DNA of 17,400 nt, from the NCBI GenBank assembly GCA_030684415.1, contig JAUXNL010000412.1:1-17400 (forward strand), given 5' to 3'. Below the pieces are notes generated by a model. The model was not told where the DNA came from and ran no database searches. It saw nothing but the letters and a program-made list of their open reading frames with translations. The translations under genes and the position numbers were made by a program. Of this stretch, positions 1-5,854 are shown in pieces (within the stretch, counting starts at the first letter, position 1; each line of letters opens with the position of its first letter). Source of the DNA: Moraxellaceae bacterium (GTDB lineage: Bacteria; Pseudomonadota; Gammaproteobacteria; Pseudomonadales; Moraxellaceae).

Positions 1-162
1 TTGAAAAGTGAAGGCTGGCAGCATGTCGGCGGCAAGGGCGACCACATGAAATTCAAGCACCCCGAGCGCGATGGCCATGTGGTTGTGCCTCATCCGCGCA
101 AGGACATCGCTATTGGCACGCTGCGTAATATTTTCCGGCAAGCCGGCTGGGAATGGAGGTGA
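1..162 (+). CDS. hicA: HicA-family mRNA interferase toxin, 5'-truncated by window edge
   Basis: The frame is open from base 1 to a TGA at 160-162, giving 53 visible residues. It reads LKSEGWQHVGGKGDHMKFKH and then VVPHPRKDIAIGTLRNIFRQAG. This is the HicA double-stranded-RNA-binding-like fold: GW near the start, the G(S/D)H catalytic histidine (His15 of the visible part), a VPHP strand, and a GTLRNIxxQAG helix. HicA proteins are about 60 residues, so only some 7-12 N-terminal residues lie outside the window. In the known family HicA cleaves mRNA and is neutralised by HicB. The next gene, 4 bp after the stop, is hicB, and the hicB Shine-Dalgarno (GGAGGTGA) overlaps the hicA stop, so the pair is co-transcribed. 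The promoter lies upstream of the window. Confidence 0.9.
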   Translation: MKSEGWQHVGGKGDHMKFKHPERDGHVVVPHPRKDIAIGTLRNIFRQAGWEWR

Positions 163-166
163 GACC

Positions 167-730
167 ATGTTGTACCCTGCTTACATACACAGAGATGAAG
201 GAAGCGCCTACGGCGTGACCTTCCCTGATTTTCCGGGCTGTTTCTCTGCAGCAGATGAGTTAGGCGACTTACCGCGCTTGGCACAGGAGGCCGTCGAAGT
301 TTTCTTCGAGGGAGAAGAATTGAACATCCCGGCTCCATCGTCGCCGGAGCAGTGGGAAAATGATGAGCGCTTTGAGGGTGGCTACTGGATGCTGCTGGAT
401 ATCGACCTGTCGAAGATCAGCACCCGAGCCATTCGTTTGAATATCAGCTTGCCGGAGTATCTGGTCAGCAAGATTGACAAAGCGGCCGAGGCTTCTCACC
501 TTAATCGCTCCGCCTTTCTCGCGAAGAGTGCCGAAATGATGTTCGGCCTCAAGGAAATCAATCAGGCCATGATCAATCAGTTGAAAGGCGAAATTGATTT
601 CTGGCAGGCGAAGGCGCTGGAAGGCGCCAAAGAGCACAACGAAGAGAAGGTGCGCGAGGCTTTGTCAAAGCAGGATGAGGCCGTGCGTGTTGTGCTCAAG
701 ATGGTCAATGTCGTGGACGCCGCCGCCTGA
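167..730 (+). CDS. hicB: HicB-family antitoxin with C-terminal helical extension
   Basis: This 187-residue protein starts at ATG 167, preceded by GGAGGTGA; an upstream in-frame ATG at 71 lies inside hicA and is rejected. Residues 1-50 are the HicB partial RNase-H-like fold with the signature FPDFPGCFSAADE (about 19-31). Residues 86-123 (TRAIRLNISLPEYLVSKIDK onward) look like a ribbon-helix-helix DNA-binding domain, the usual means by which HicB represses its own operon. Residues 125-187 form an extra charged, probably coiled-coil helix that goes beyond the usual 130-150 residues of HicB. Its role is unknown; oligomerisation is one possibility. It should bind and inhibit the upstream HicA. Base composition is somewhat more AT-rich than the large operons to the right, in keeping with a mobile toxin-antitoxin module. 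Confidence 0.9.
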   Translation: MLYPAYIHRDEGSAYGVTFPDFPGCFSAADELGDLPRLAQEAVEVFFEGEELNIPAPSSPEQWENDERFEGGYWMLLDIDLSKISTRAIRLNISLPEYLVSKIDKAAEASHLNRSAFLAKSAEMMFGLKEINQAMINQLKGEIDFWQAKALEGAKEHNEEKVREALSKQDEAVRVVLKMVNVVDAAA

Positions 731-750
731 CGGCGGGCAGAGCTGAACAA

Positions 751-787
751 GGGTCGGCAGATCACTCTGCCGGCCCTTTTCTTTTTT
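751..787 (+). terminator. Intrinsic terminator of hicAB
   Basis: GGGTCGGCAGA at 751-761 pairs with TCTGCCGGCCC at 766-776: an 11-bp stem with one G-T wobble and a 4-base loop. It is followed by TTTTCTTTTTT. It lies 20 bp after the hicB stop, so hicAB is a self-contained transcription unit. Confidence 0.85.
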
Positions 788-854
788 CATGTTCCAGCGG
801 TGGTGTTTCCAGGTGTGTGCTGGTAGACGGGGCAGCTTCTTAATAATCCAGCGC

Positions 855-874
855 TTCGACAGGCTCGGCTCGAA
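855..874. repeat. REP-like short palindromic element
   Basis: TTCGACAGGCTCGGCTCGAA is an imperfect palindrome with TTCGA/TCGAA ends. It resembles the short dispersed motif (cTTCGACAGGCTCAG...CGAAC) that I recall as common in intergenic DNA of many proteobacteria; that link is from memory and unchecked. It sits directly before the point where Cas6e-like coding similarity begins, so it may mark a rearrangement edge. Only one copy is seen in this window. Confidence 0.35.
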
Positions 875-883
875 TGCGTTGGG

Positions 884-1149
884 TGGCTCACTGTCCTCTC
901 TGAAGCATGTGCTCATGCTGCCGATGCCCGGCGAGACTTGGGCGATGCCTATGACATGCATCGCACGCTGGCCCGCGCGTTTGCTGTCTGTGCAGATAAG
1001 GCTTCCGCACGTTTTCTTTGGCGGCTGGAAAGAGAGGAAGCCTTGGCCACTCCTCGGGTGTTGGTGCAGTCCGCCAGCGCAGCAGACTGGTCAGTGCTTC
1101 AAGCGCTTCCGGGGTATCTCCAGTCAGAGAACCCCGTTGAAGAACGGCA
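884..1149 (+). pseudogene. Cas6e (CasE/Cse3) N-terminal remnant, type I-E CRISPR-Cas
   Basis: The frame is open from 827 to a stop at 1268-1270 but has no ATG or GTG; its only usable start is TTG 938. From base 884 it reads WLTVLSEACAHAADARRDLG, then DAYDMHRTLARAF, FLWRLE, PRVLVQS and DWSVLQALPGYL. These blocks and their order match the N-terminal half of Cas6e, the endoribonuclease that processes pre-crRNA in type I-E systems (family pattern WLTxLxLNPxxxxARRDLxx, YxMHRTL, LWRLEP, VLVQ, PDWSVL). The MHRTL block includes the conserved histidine. The similarity begins before any start codon and ends near 1135-1149, before the FRLRANP block that Cas6e needs. No other cas gene or CRISPR repeat is visible. 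I read it as a decayed, truncated cas6e fused in frame to a UPF0175 end. Confidence 0.72.
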
Positions 1150-1270
1150 ATTCGAGCTGTCTGCATGGTTGGCGGCCTGTGCGGCGCGGCAAGTGGCGGT
1201 AGTGCGCTATGGCATAGACGACATCCAGAAGGAGCTGGAGCAGTTTGATGAGTTACATCGTCTCAGATAG
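1150..1270 (+). pseudogene. UPF0175-like antitoxin C-terminal remnant, fused to Cas6e piece
   Basis: This is the same open frame as the Cas6e remnant. The last 40 or so residues stop resembling Cas6e and instead read FELSAWLAACAARQVAVVRY followed by GIDDIQKELEQFDEL. That matches the C-terminus of UPF0175 proteins, where a helix containing (W/E)FLELLA leads into the strand xVPVxxYxxEDLxxDL. UPF0175 members are small antitoxins often encoded just before DUF3368 PIN-domain toxins. That is exactly the context here: the next reading frame (1248) overlaps this stop and begins with a PIN N-terminus. The N-terminal helix-turn-helix part is missing. The exact junction cannot be fixed without an alignment. 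Whether the chimera is translated from TTG 938 is doubtful. Confidence 0.55.
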
Positions 1271-1322
1271 TGGGCCGCTTATTGCCATTGCTCGTGCTCG
1301 CGCTGACCGGATATGGGCCTGA
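1248..1322 (+). pseudogene. DUF3368/PIN-domain toxin, N-terminal fragment only
   Basis: ATG 1248 overlaps the UPF0175-like stop by 23 bases. The frame reads MSYIVSDSGPLIAIARARAD and stops at TGA 1320-1322 after 24 codons. The opening VSD(S/T)xPLIxLA is the first strand and helix of PIN-domain ribonucleases of the DUF3368 type, with Asp7 as the first metal-binding acid. A full toxin is about 150 residues, so this piece lacks the rest of the acidic active site and cannot be a working nuclease. Overlap with the antitoxin is the usual arrangement for this toxin-antitoxin pair, which supports both calls. I could not find the remaining toxin downstream in any frame with confidence. Confidence 0.55.
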
Positions 1323-1543
1323 TGAGAGTACAAATTGGAAAAGGTAGGCTGCGCTCCGGTAGCCTGCGGCTCTGCGTGACCCGCTCGATTCAGGGTCAAC
1401 GGAACTCACACTCGCCGGAGCACGAGTGACCTGGCCGTATTTACCGTCCAGGCGGCATTAGCGTCGAGATTTTGCCGCAGAGCGTAGCGAGCATAACCCG
1501 GCATCAAAAGGCGAGCGAGGGATTGGGAGTCGCCCGGCAGCGT

Positions 1544-1575
1544 GAAAGCCCGCGAGTGCTGTCACGGGCTTTCTG
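1544..1575 (+). terminator. Candidate intrinsic terminator or hairpin
   Basis: GAAAGCCCG (1544-1552) and CGGGCTTTC (1565-1573) form a perfect 9-bp stem with a 12-base loop. The A-rich start and T-rich end of the stem resemble a bidirectional terminator, but there is no long T run and no clear gene on either side. Confidence 0.35.
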
Positions 1576-1922
1576 TCGGCGGCTATTGGACGTCCCCGCA
1601 CAGGCTTATGCTCACCGACGCCGGCGATTATCGGGCAATTGGCTATCGCGCTGCCAGATACGGCAGTCGGGTACGGGAGTGAGCCGCTTCCACTGAGCGA
1701 GCAACTTTTTTCAGTAGTTTGTGAGTCTCAGGGCTTGTATCGGCATCGGCAGGAGTACGCATCTGCGGTGCTAATCATGGACCGTCGTGCCTGCCTCTTT
1801 CTGAAGGCCGCCCTACGCATCCGTAATATGCTTGAGCGCCTGAGCAGGCCATCGCGATGTATCACGGGTATCACCTGCGTCAATGATGTAAAGAAAGGGT
1901 CACATAACCTCTTGAAGCCTCT

Positions 1923-1969
1923 GGGCATCCCGCCGATGCCTTTTTGGGCATGGCGACAGGAGGATGCCC
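1923..1969 (+). terminator. Compound hairpin with alternative terminator fold
   Basis: Two folds compete. Short fold: GGCATC (1924-1929) with GATGCC (1935-1940), a 5-base loop, then TTTTT (1941-1945): a minimal intrinsic terminator on +. Long fold: GGGCATCC (1923-1930) with GGATGCCC (1962-1969), continued by CGCC/GGCG and ATGCC/GGCAT, for about 17 paired bases with small bulges. No gene clearly ends here, so this may be the surviving terminator of a lost gene. Confidence 0.45.
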
Positions 1970-2028
1970 TGACTAATTAGACTGGCCTGCATGTCGGCGC
2001 AACCCGCTTTATCTGCTGACCACCTTTT

Positions 2029-3630
2029 TTATCGCCGTGTGCTGTCGCGTATGCGCTGCTTGAGCTGCTCGTTGTACGCCCGCAGATCGTTGGCTTCTTT
2101 CGAGCGGCGCACGGATTCGTTGTAACGCGCGGTGACTTCGTCTGTATGAGTGAAGCCGGCCCAAGGGGCTGATGATGCCTCGCGCTCGCGCGCTCGGCGC
2201 GCATTTGCTGCTTCTTCCGTGCGCTTGGCGTTCCACAGTTGCTGCGCTTTTTTGCAGTCGGCACCGTATCCGGGACTGGTGCACAAGAAATTCACATCGG
2301 CATAACTTTCCGGGCCTTTGCTGGTGATGGCGGCCGCGCGCTCGTTGATGGCGCGGTTGCGCTGGCCTTGCGGGCCGTCGAGGTAATCGCGCAGGCGCTG
2401 GAGGTCGCGAGCGTAGGCGGCCTTTGTATCTGAGGGTGGACGCATGATGGCCACCGGTTCGCCATGCTCTTCGATGAGTGAAATGCGCTCAGCATTCTGG
2501 AACGTCATATGCGACGGCACCAGGAGCATCTCAGCGGGATTCAGCATGACCAGAACGCCTAGCTCCGAGCTGCCGATGGGGTTCCATGCAGGGGTTGAAA
2601 TGGGATTGGCGTGCAGCGGGTCACCTGTGGCGCGCTCGTAAATGCGGATGAAGAATGAATCAATGGTCTCGTTGCCCTGCTTGGCGCGCTGCTTCCATTG
2701 CACGACCAAGTAATCATCGCCAACGAGCCGGGCAAACAAATCGCCCTGCTGCTCTGGCCCTTCATGTACGAACTCGACACCGTTGTGGAGGAACCAGGCT
2801 TTGCCGTCCTTTCGCGGCTCCTTTCGCTGTGGCGCAATCTTTCCGTGGCCATCTATCGGGAGGATGGCCTGATAGGCTGCAAACGCCTCCGGGTCGGGCT
2901 TGATGTCGGTGCATTTGAAGTTGCAGTACTTTTCCATCAGCGGCTTGCGCGTATCGACATCGAAGGTGTTGCTGCTGCCGAAGCGGATGTAGCGGCCATT
3001 ACCGACCGCCTTTGCGGAATAGCTCTGCAGCGGGCCGGGAATGGACCAGAGCTTGACGGACTTGCCTTTTGGCCCCGGCGTTTGCAGGTACAGGGCTTTG
3101 TTGTCCTCTGCCAGCACAAGGTCGTTGCGGAAGAAAGCGAGCAGCCGGCGGTCGCGGTAGTGGTTGATGTGCACGCCGTCTTCGTAGACGTCGGTGCAGC
3201 TTTCGTTGCGCTCTTTGTCGTGGAATGACACGGCGAGGCGGCGGCCATCCGGTGACAGCGCGACATGGCTGTAGCCGCCGCGCAAGGGCACTGCGTTTGG
3301 CGGCAAGGGACGGTTGCGCTGGCCGGCAGGGCTGTAATACATGCGCAAAGGGGTCAGGGTGTCGGCGTCCCAGAGAATGATGCGGTGACTGGTGGTGGCT
3401 TCCGAGCTGCTGCCTGAGCCGCCCCCATGTTCGGCGCTCAGCAGCACATCTTTGCTGGCTGACAGCTCCATCAGGTAGGGCTGGGTGTAGTGGTACACCG
3501 GCCCCGGGCCGGTGGCGGGCGTTCCCGCTGGCAGGCTGAACGGTTTGGCCTTGCACAAGGATGCCTGCGCCGGTGCGACGGCCAGCAGGAGCAGGCTGCC
3601 AAGGGTCAAGCTGAGGTGGCGGATATTCAT
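2029..3630 (-). CDS. Secreted beta-propeller-like hypothetical protein
   Basis: This 533-residue protein starts at ATG 3630, with GGAG 9 bases upstream. A longer frame to 3735 would overlap the upstream Sel1 gene and would put 35 odd residues ahead of the signal peptide. Residues 1-24 (MNIRHLSLTLGSLLLLAVAP then AQA|S) are a Sec signal peptide. Residues 81-96 (SHRIILWDADTLTPL) and 121-136 (SHVALSPDGRRLAVSF) are WD40/PQQ-like blade strands, and further blade-like segments follow. The last 80 or so residues are highly charged and probably a long helix or coiled coil. I know no family name for it. It is the third gene of a unit with two Sel1 proteins (22-bp gap), so it is likely periplasmic and may act with them in protein-protein binding. 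No enzymatic motif is seen. Confidence 0.8.
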   Translation of the reverse strand: MNIRHLSLTLGSLLLLAVAPAQASLCKAKPFSLPAGTPATGPGPVYHYTQPYLMELSASKDVLLSAEHGGGSGSSSEATTSHRIILWDADTLTPLRMYYSPAGQRNRPLPPNAVPLRGGYSHVALSPDGRRLAVSFHDKERNESCTDVYEDGVHINHYRDRRLLAFFRNDLVLAEDNKALYLQTPGPKGKSVKLWSIPGPLQSYSAKAVGNGRYIRFGSSNTFDVDTRKPLMEKYCNFKCTDIKPDPEAFAAYQAILPIDGHGKIAPQRKEPRKDGKAWFLHNGVEFVHEGPEQQGDLFARLVGDDYLVVQWKQRAKQGNETIDSFFIRIYERATGDPLHANPISTPAWNPIGSSELGVLVMLNPAEMLLVPSHMTFQNAERISLIEEHGEPVAIMRPPSDTKAAYARDLQRLRDYLDGPQGQRNRAINERAAAITSKGPESYADVNFLCTSPGYGADCKKAQQLWNAKRTEEAANARRAREREASSAPWAGFTHTDEVTARYNESVRRSKEANDLRAYNEQLKQRIRDSTRR

Positions 3631-3652
3631 CGTGGTGCTCCTTGCGCGATGG

Positions 3653-4414
3653 TCACTGGCAGATGATCTGGTCGCCACAGGCGGCGGCGCGTTTGGCCCA
3701 GTTGGCCGACTGAGCCGGGTCGGCCGGTACGCCAAACCCCTGCTCGTAAACTTTGGCGAGGATGCGCATGGCGTCCACGCTGCCTTGCCGGGCAGCGTCC
3801 TGCAGCAACGGAATGGCTTTTTGCGGGTTGACCTGTGCCCCGCGAGTGCCTTGCAGCAGTGCCAGGCCGAGTGTGGTCAGCGCAATCGGGTGGCCTTTTT
3901 CAGCGGCCGCCACATTCCAGCGCAATGAAGCGGCCGGGTCTTTTGCTACGCCGCGGCCTTCGTCGTGCAGAGCCGCCATCATGACCATGGCCTCGGTCTC
4001 TCCGGCCGCCGCACTCTTCTGGAGCCATTCGATGGCGAGCGGCTCGTTAGCGGCCAGTCCACCCAGACCATTCAGGTAAAAAATGCCCAAGCTGTGCATG
4101 GCGGGTGCTATGCCCCCATCGGCTGCCACGCGAAACCAGCGTGCCGCCACCTTCATGTCGGCGTCTTTGTAGGTGTTGTGCATGAGCGCAACGCCGTAGG
4201 CCGCTTTGATGTGGCCTTGCTCAGCGGCCTTCAGCCAGTGCGGCATGGCGTCGGCACGGCGATTCTCCTGCCACAGTTTGAGGCCGGTCTGGTAGTCGGC
4301 CTCTCCGCCTGCGGGGGTGCTTGGTGTGGCGGGAGTGGCCGGTGCGGCAAAGCTGGCGCCGGGGATCAGGAGAAAGAGGGAAAGCAGCAGGGCAGGCCAG
4401 CGGATCGAGTGCAT
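3653..4414 (-). CDS. Secreted Sel1-repeat protein (copy A)
   Basis: This 253-residue protein starts at ATG 4414, with GGAG 7 bases upstream. Residues 1-23 form a signal peptide (ALLLSLFLLIPGASFA|A), followed by a Pro/Thr/Ala linker to about 37. From 38 to 246 there are about five Sel1-like (TPR-type) helical repeats with the usual AxxxLGxxYxxGxGVxxDxxxAxxW pattern; the clearest are at 68-100, 104-137, 141-173 and 214-245. Sel1 proteins are scaffolds rather than enzymes. The C-terminus has two cysteines (246 and 252), matched by Cys238 and Cys244 in the neighbouring paralog, which would allow a periplasmic disulfide. It is closely similar to copy B along the whole length, so it arose by tandem duplication. 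It lies 22 bp before the beta-propeller gene and 85 bp after copy B, and is probably co-transcribed. Confidence 0.9.
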   Translation of the reverse strand: MHSIRWPALLLSLFLLIPGASFAAPATPATPSTPAGGEADYQTGLKLWQENRRADAMPHWLKAAEQGHIKAAYGVALMHNTYKDADMKVAARWFRVAADGGIAPAMHSLGIFYLNGLGGLAANEPLAIEWLQKSAAAGETEAMVMMAALHDEGRGVAKDPAASLRWNVAAAEKGHPIALTTLGLALLQGTRGAQVNPQKAIPLLQDAARQGSVDAMRILAKVYEQGFGVPADPAQSANWAKRAAACGDQIICQ

Positions 4415-4416
4415 AA

Positions 4417-4498
4417 CGGTACTCCGGGCAGTGCGTCATGGCAGGCCATCATGCCGGCCATGGCACCCGGGGTAAACCCGCCGAACAGGGGAGTACCG
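4417..4498. repeat. Inverted repeat bracketing the Sel1 A/B intergenic gap
   Basis: CGGTACTCC (4417-4425) and GGAGTACCG (4490-4498) are a perfect 9-bp inverted repeat around the leader element. In the transcript the CGGAGTACCG arm carries the copy A Shine-Dalgarno (GGAG), so the fold could hide its ribosome-binding site. Confidence 0.5.
4438..4489 (-). repeat. Duplicated leader element upstream of Sel1 copy A
   Basis: On the + strand the pattern is ATGGC.GG.CATCATGCCGGC, then about 10 bases, GGGTAAACCCG, a few bases, ACAGG. The same string recurs at 5268-5321, upstream of Sel1 copy B, so the tandem duplication carried the leader with it. Such conservation in non-coding DNA suggests a regulatory site or a recent duplication. 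The core GGGT-AA-ACCC is a small palindrome. Confidence 0.6.
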
Positions 4499-4499
4499 C

Positions 4500-5243
4500 T
4501 CATCGGGGCATGCAGATGACGGTATTGCCGCAGGCGGCGGCCCGCTGTGTCCATTGCGCTGCTGTGGCCGGGTCGGCCGGCACGCCGCCAAAGCCGCTCT
4601 GGTAGAGCTTCGCCAGGATGCGCATGGCATCGACGCTGCCTTGCATGGCGGCGTCATTAAGCAGCAGTTGTGCGCGCGGTGGATCAATCTTGACGCCATA
4701 CGTGCCCTGCAGCATCGCCAGGCCGATTGTGGTCAGGGCAATCGGGTGGCCCGCTTCGGCCGCGGCAAGATGCAGCCGTAGCGCCGTGCCCGGGTCTTTG
4801 GGGACGCCGCGGCCTTCATCGTGCAGCGCGGCCAGCATGACCATGGCTTCGGTGTCATCGGCAGCGGCCGCTTTCTGGAACCACTGTGCGGCGATGGTTT
4901 CGTTGGCGGTGAGTCCGCCGAGGCCTTTCATGTAAAAAATGCCCAGGTTGTGCATGGCGGGCGCAATACCGCCATCGGCCGCGACGCGAAACCAGCGCGC
5001 GGCAATTTTCATGTCAGCTTCTTTGTAATTGTTGTGCATGAGCGCGACGCCGTAGGCGGCTTGGGCGTGGCCCTGCTCGGCGGCTTTCAGCCAGTGAGGC
5101 AGAGCGGCGGTGCTGCGCTTGTCGGCCTGCCACAAGGCCAGGCCTTTTTCGTAGTCGGCATCGCCAGCGGCGGCCAGGGCAGTGCTGCCGACACCCAAGG
5201 TAAGGCAGAAAAACAGCAGGGCCAGCAGCGGGTGGCGCGTCAT
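4500..5243 (-). CDS. Secreted Sel1-repeat protein (copy B)
   Basis: This 247-residue protein starts at ATG 5243, with GGAG 6 bases upstream. Residues 1-24 are a signal peptide (LLALLFFCLTLGVGSTALA|A). Sel1-type repeats fill about 28-238, including AAYGVALMHNNYKEADMKIA at 62-81 and LAALHDEGRGVPKDPGTALR at 137-156. The ending AACGNTVICMPR keeps the same cysteine pair as copy A (Cys238 and Cys244). The segment ARWFRVAADGGIAPAMH is identical in both copies, which supports tandem duplication rather than independent gain. It is the first gene of the (-) unit and has its own copy of the leader element at 5268-5321. It is likely a periplasmic scaffold; a Sel1 regulator of a cell-surface pathway is possible but not shown. 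Confidence 0.9.
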   Translation of the reverse strand: MTRHPLLALLFFCLTLGVGSTALAAAGDADYEKGLALWQADKRSTAALPHWLKAAEQGHAQAAYGVALMHNNYKEADMKIAARWFRVAADGGIAPAMHNLGIFYMKGLGGLTANETIAAQWFQKAAAADDTEAMVMLAALHDEGRGVPKDPGTALRLHLAAAEAGHPIALTTIGLAMLQGTYGVKIDPPRAQLLLNDAAMQGSVDAMRILAKLYQSGFGGVPADPATAAQWTQRAAACGNTVICMPR

Positions 5244-5267
5244 GAAAAGCTCCGAAGTCAGGACGGG

Positions 5268-5321
5268 ATGGCGGGCATCATGCCGGCTTGTGGGCGATGG
5301 GTAAACCCGTTCGGCAACAGG
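5268..5321 (-). repeat. Duplicated leader element upstream of Sel1 copy B
   Basis: This is the second copy of the leader described at 4438-4489: ATGGCGGGCATCATGCCGGC, a spacer, GGGTAAACCCG, then ACAGG. It lies 25-78 bases before the start codon of copy B, where a promoter, operator or 5' UTR element would be expected. Confidence 0.6.
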
Positions 5322-5526
5322 TGGTTGAGCGCCACTGGCCTGTTTTCGCGAAGGCCTTGCCGATGCGGCAAGCAGGCGCTCGGCACGTGGTTTTTTGCTT
5401 GCCCATGCGCCGGCGTTTGCCCGGTGTCCGTTGGCTTTTCAGGTGGCGTTGGCCGGCGGCGTCGCTGTCGCTCAAATCCACCATGCGCCCCGCGAGAAAG
5501 TGGCGGAATCACCTGACGCCTTAGCC

Positions 5527-5611
5527 GCTTGCTGAAAAATGCTTTCCAGCAAGCTGTTTCCCGGCCAAAGATGGCCGGGTCGCGAATCCATCACGGTTGA
5601 GTGATGGATTC
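5527..5611. repeat. Triple-hairpin element
   Basis: Three perfect hairpins lie almost end to end. GCTTGCTG (5527-5534) pairs with CAGCAAGC (5547-5554). CCCGGCCA (5560-5567) pairs with TGGCCGGG (5572-5579) around the loop AAGA. GAATCCATCAC (5584-5594) pairs with GTGATGGATTC (5601-5611) around a 6-base loop. The compact arrangement resembles an interspersed repeat or a structured RNA rather than chance. Confidence 0.7.
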
Positions 5612-5648
5612 AGCGTGGAGCGATTCCGGGCCTGCGCCTACATTGCGG

Positions 5649-5687
5649 GCTGAAAAAGCCTGGGAAGGGCGTTTTCAGCAAGCTGTT
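5649..5687 (+). repeat. Partial second copy of the first hairpin unit
   Basis: GCTGAAAAA (5649-5657) and CAGCAAGCTGTT (5676-5687) repeat GCTGAAAAA (5531-5539) and CAGCAAGCTGTT (5547-5558) in the same order and orientation, with a longer spacer. This is a direct repeat of the first module of the triple-hairpin element. Confidence 0.55.
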
Positions 5688-5854
5688 GGCAGGCGCTCAT
5701 GAGTCAGTCGAAGGGGTCAGGCTGAACGGCAGCAGGAGATTCAGCAAATCTCTGATGTGCGGTGGCTAGGTGTTCAGCGCAGCCAGGCGCCCGGTTGATG
5801 AGGCATGACGTCACAGACGACACATCGCTGCCGATGCTTGCGCGCAAAGCAGCA

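Larger units (their letters stand above)
1323..1980. other. Gene-poor degenerate accessory stretch
   Basis: About 660 bp between the toxin fragment and the secreted beta-propeller gene. Open frames are present (for example 1639-1980 on +) but the translations have biased, off-frame composition and no recognisable motif. Structure is present: an inverted repeat around 1464-1482, a 9-bp hairpin at 1544-1573, and the compound hairpin at 1923-1969. I interpret the stretch as decayed accessory DNA. Confidence 0.5.
5322..5854. other. Intergenic region, no confident gene
   Basis: About 530 bp between the Sel1 unit and the end of the MoxR operon. Open frames here (for example 5258-5512 on -, 5288-5524 on +) give Arg/Pro-rich translations with no start context or family likeness. 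The middle holds three consecutive hairpins (5527-5611) and a partial second copy (5649-5687). None has a T tract, but they lie between the 3' end of one unit and the 5' end of another. Confidence 0.6.

Noticed and set aside
780..1980. CRISPR array next to the Cas6e remnant
   Set aside because: No regularly spaced direct repeats of 28-30 bp were seen here or elsewhere in the window.
1639..1980. 113-codon plus-strand ORF, considered as the rest of the PIN toxin
   Set aside because: A stretch (EYASAVLIMDRRA) faintly recalls the PIN middle motif, but spacing and flanks do not fit, and there is no ribosome-binding site.
5258..5512. 84-codon minus ORF upstream of Sel1 copy B
   Set aside because: The product is Arg/Pro-rich and the ORF covers the conserved leader element; no family and no start context.
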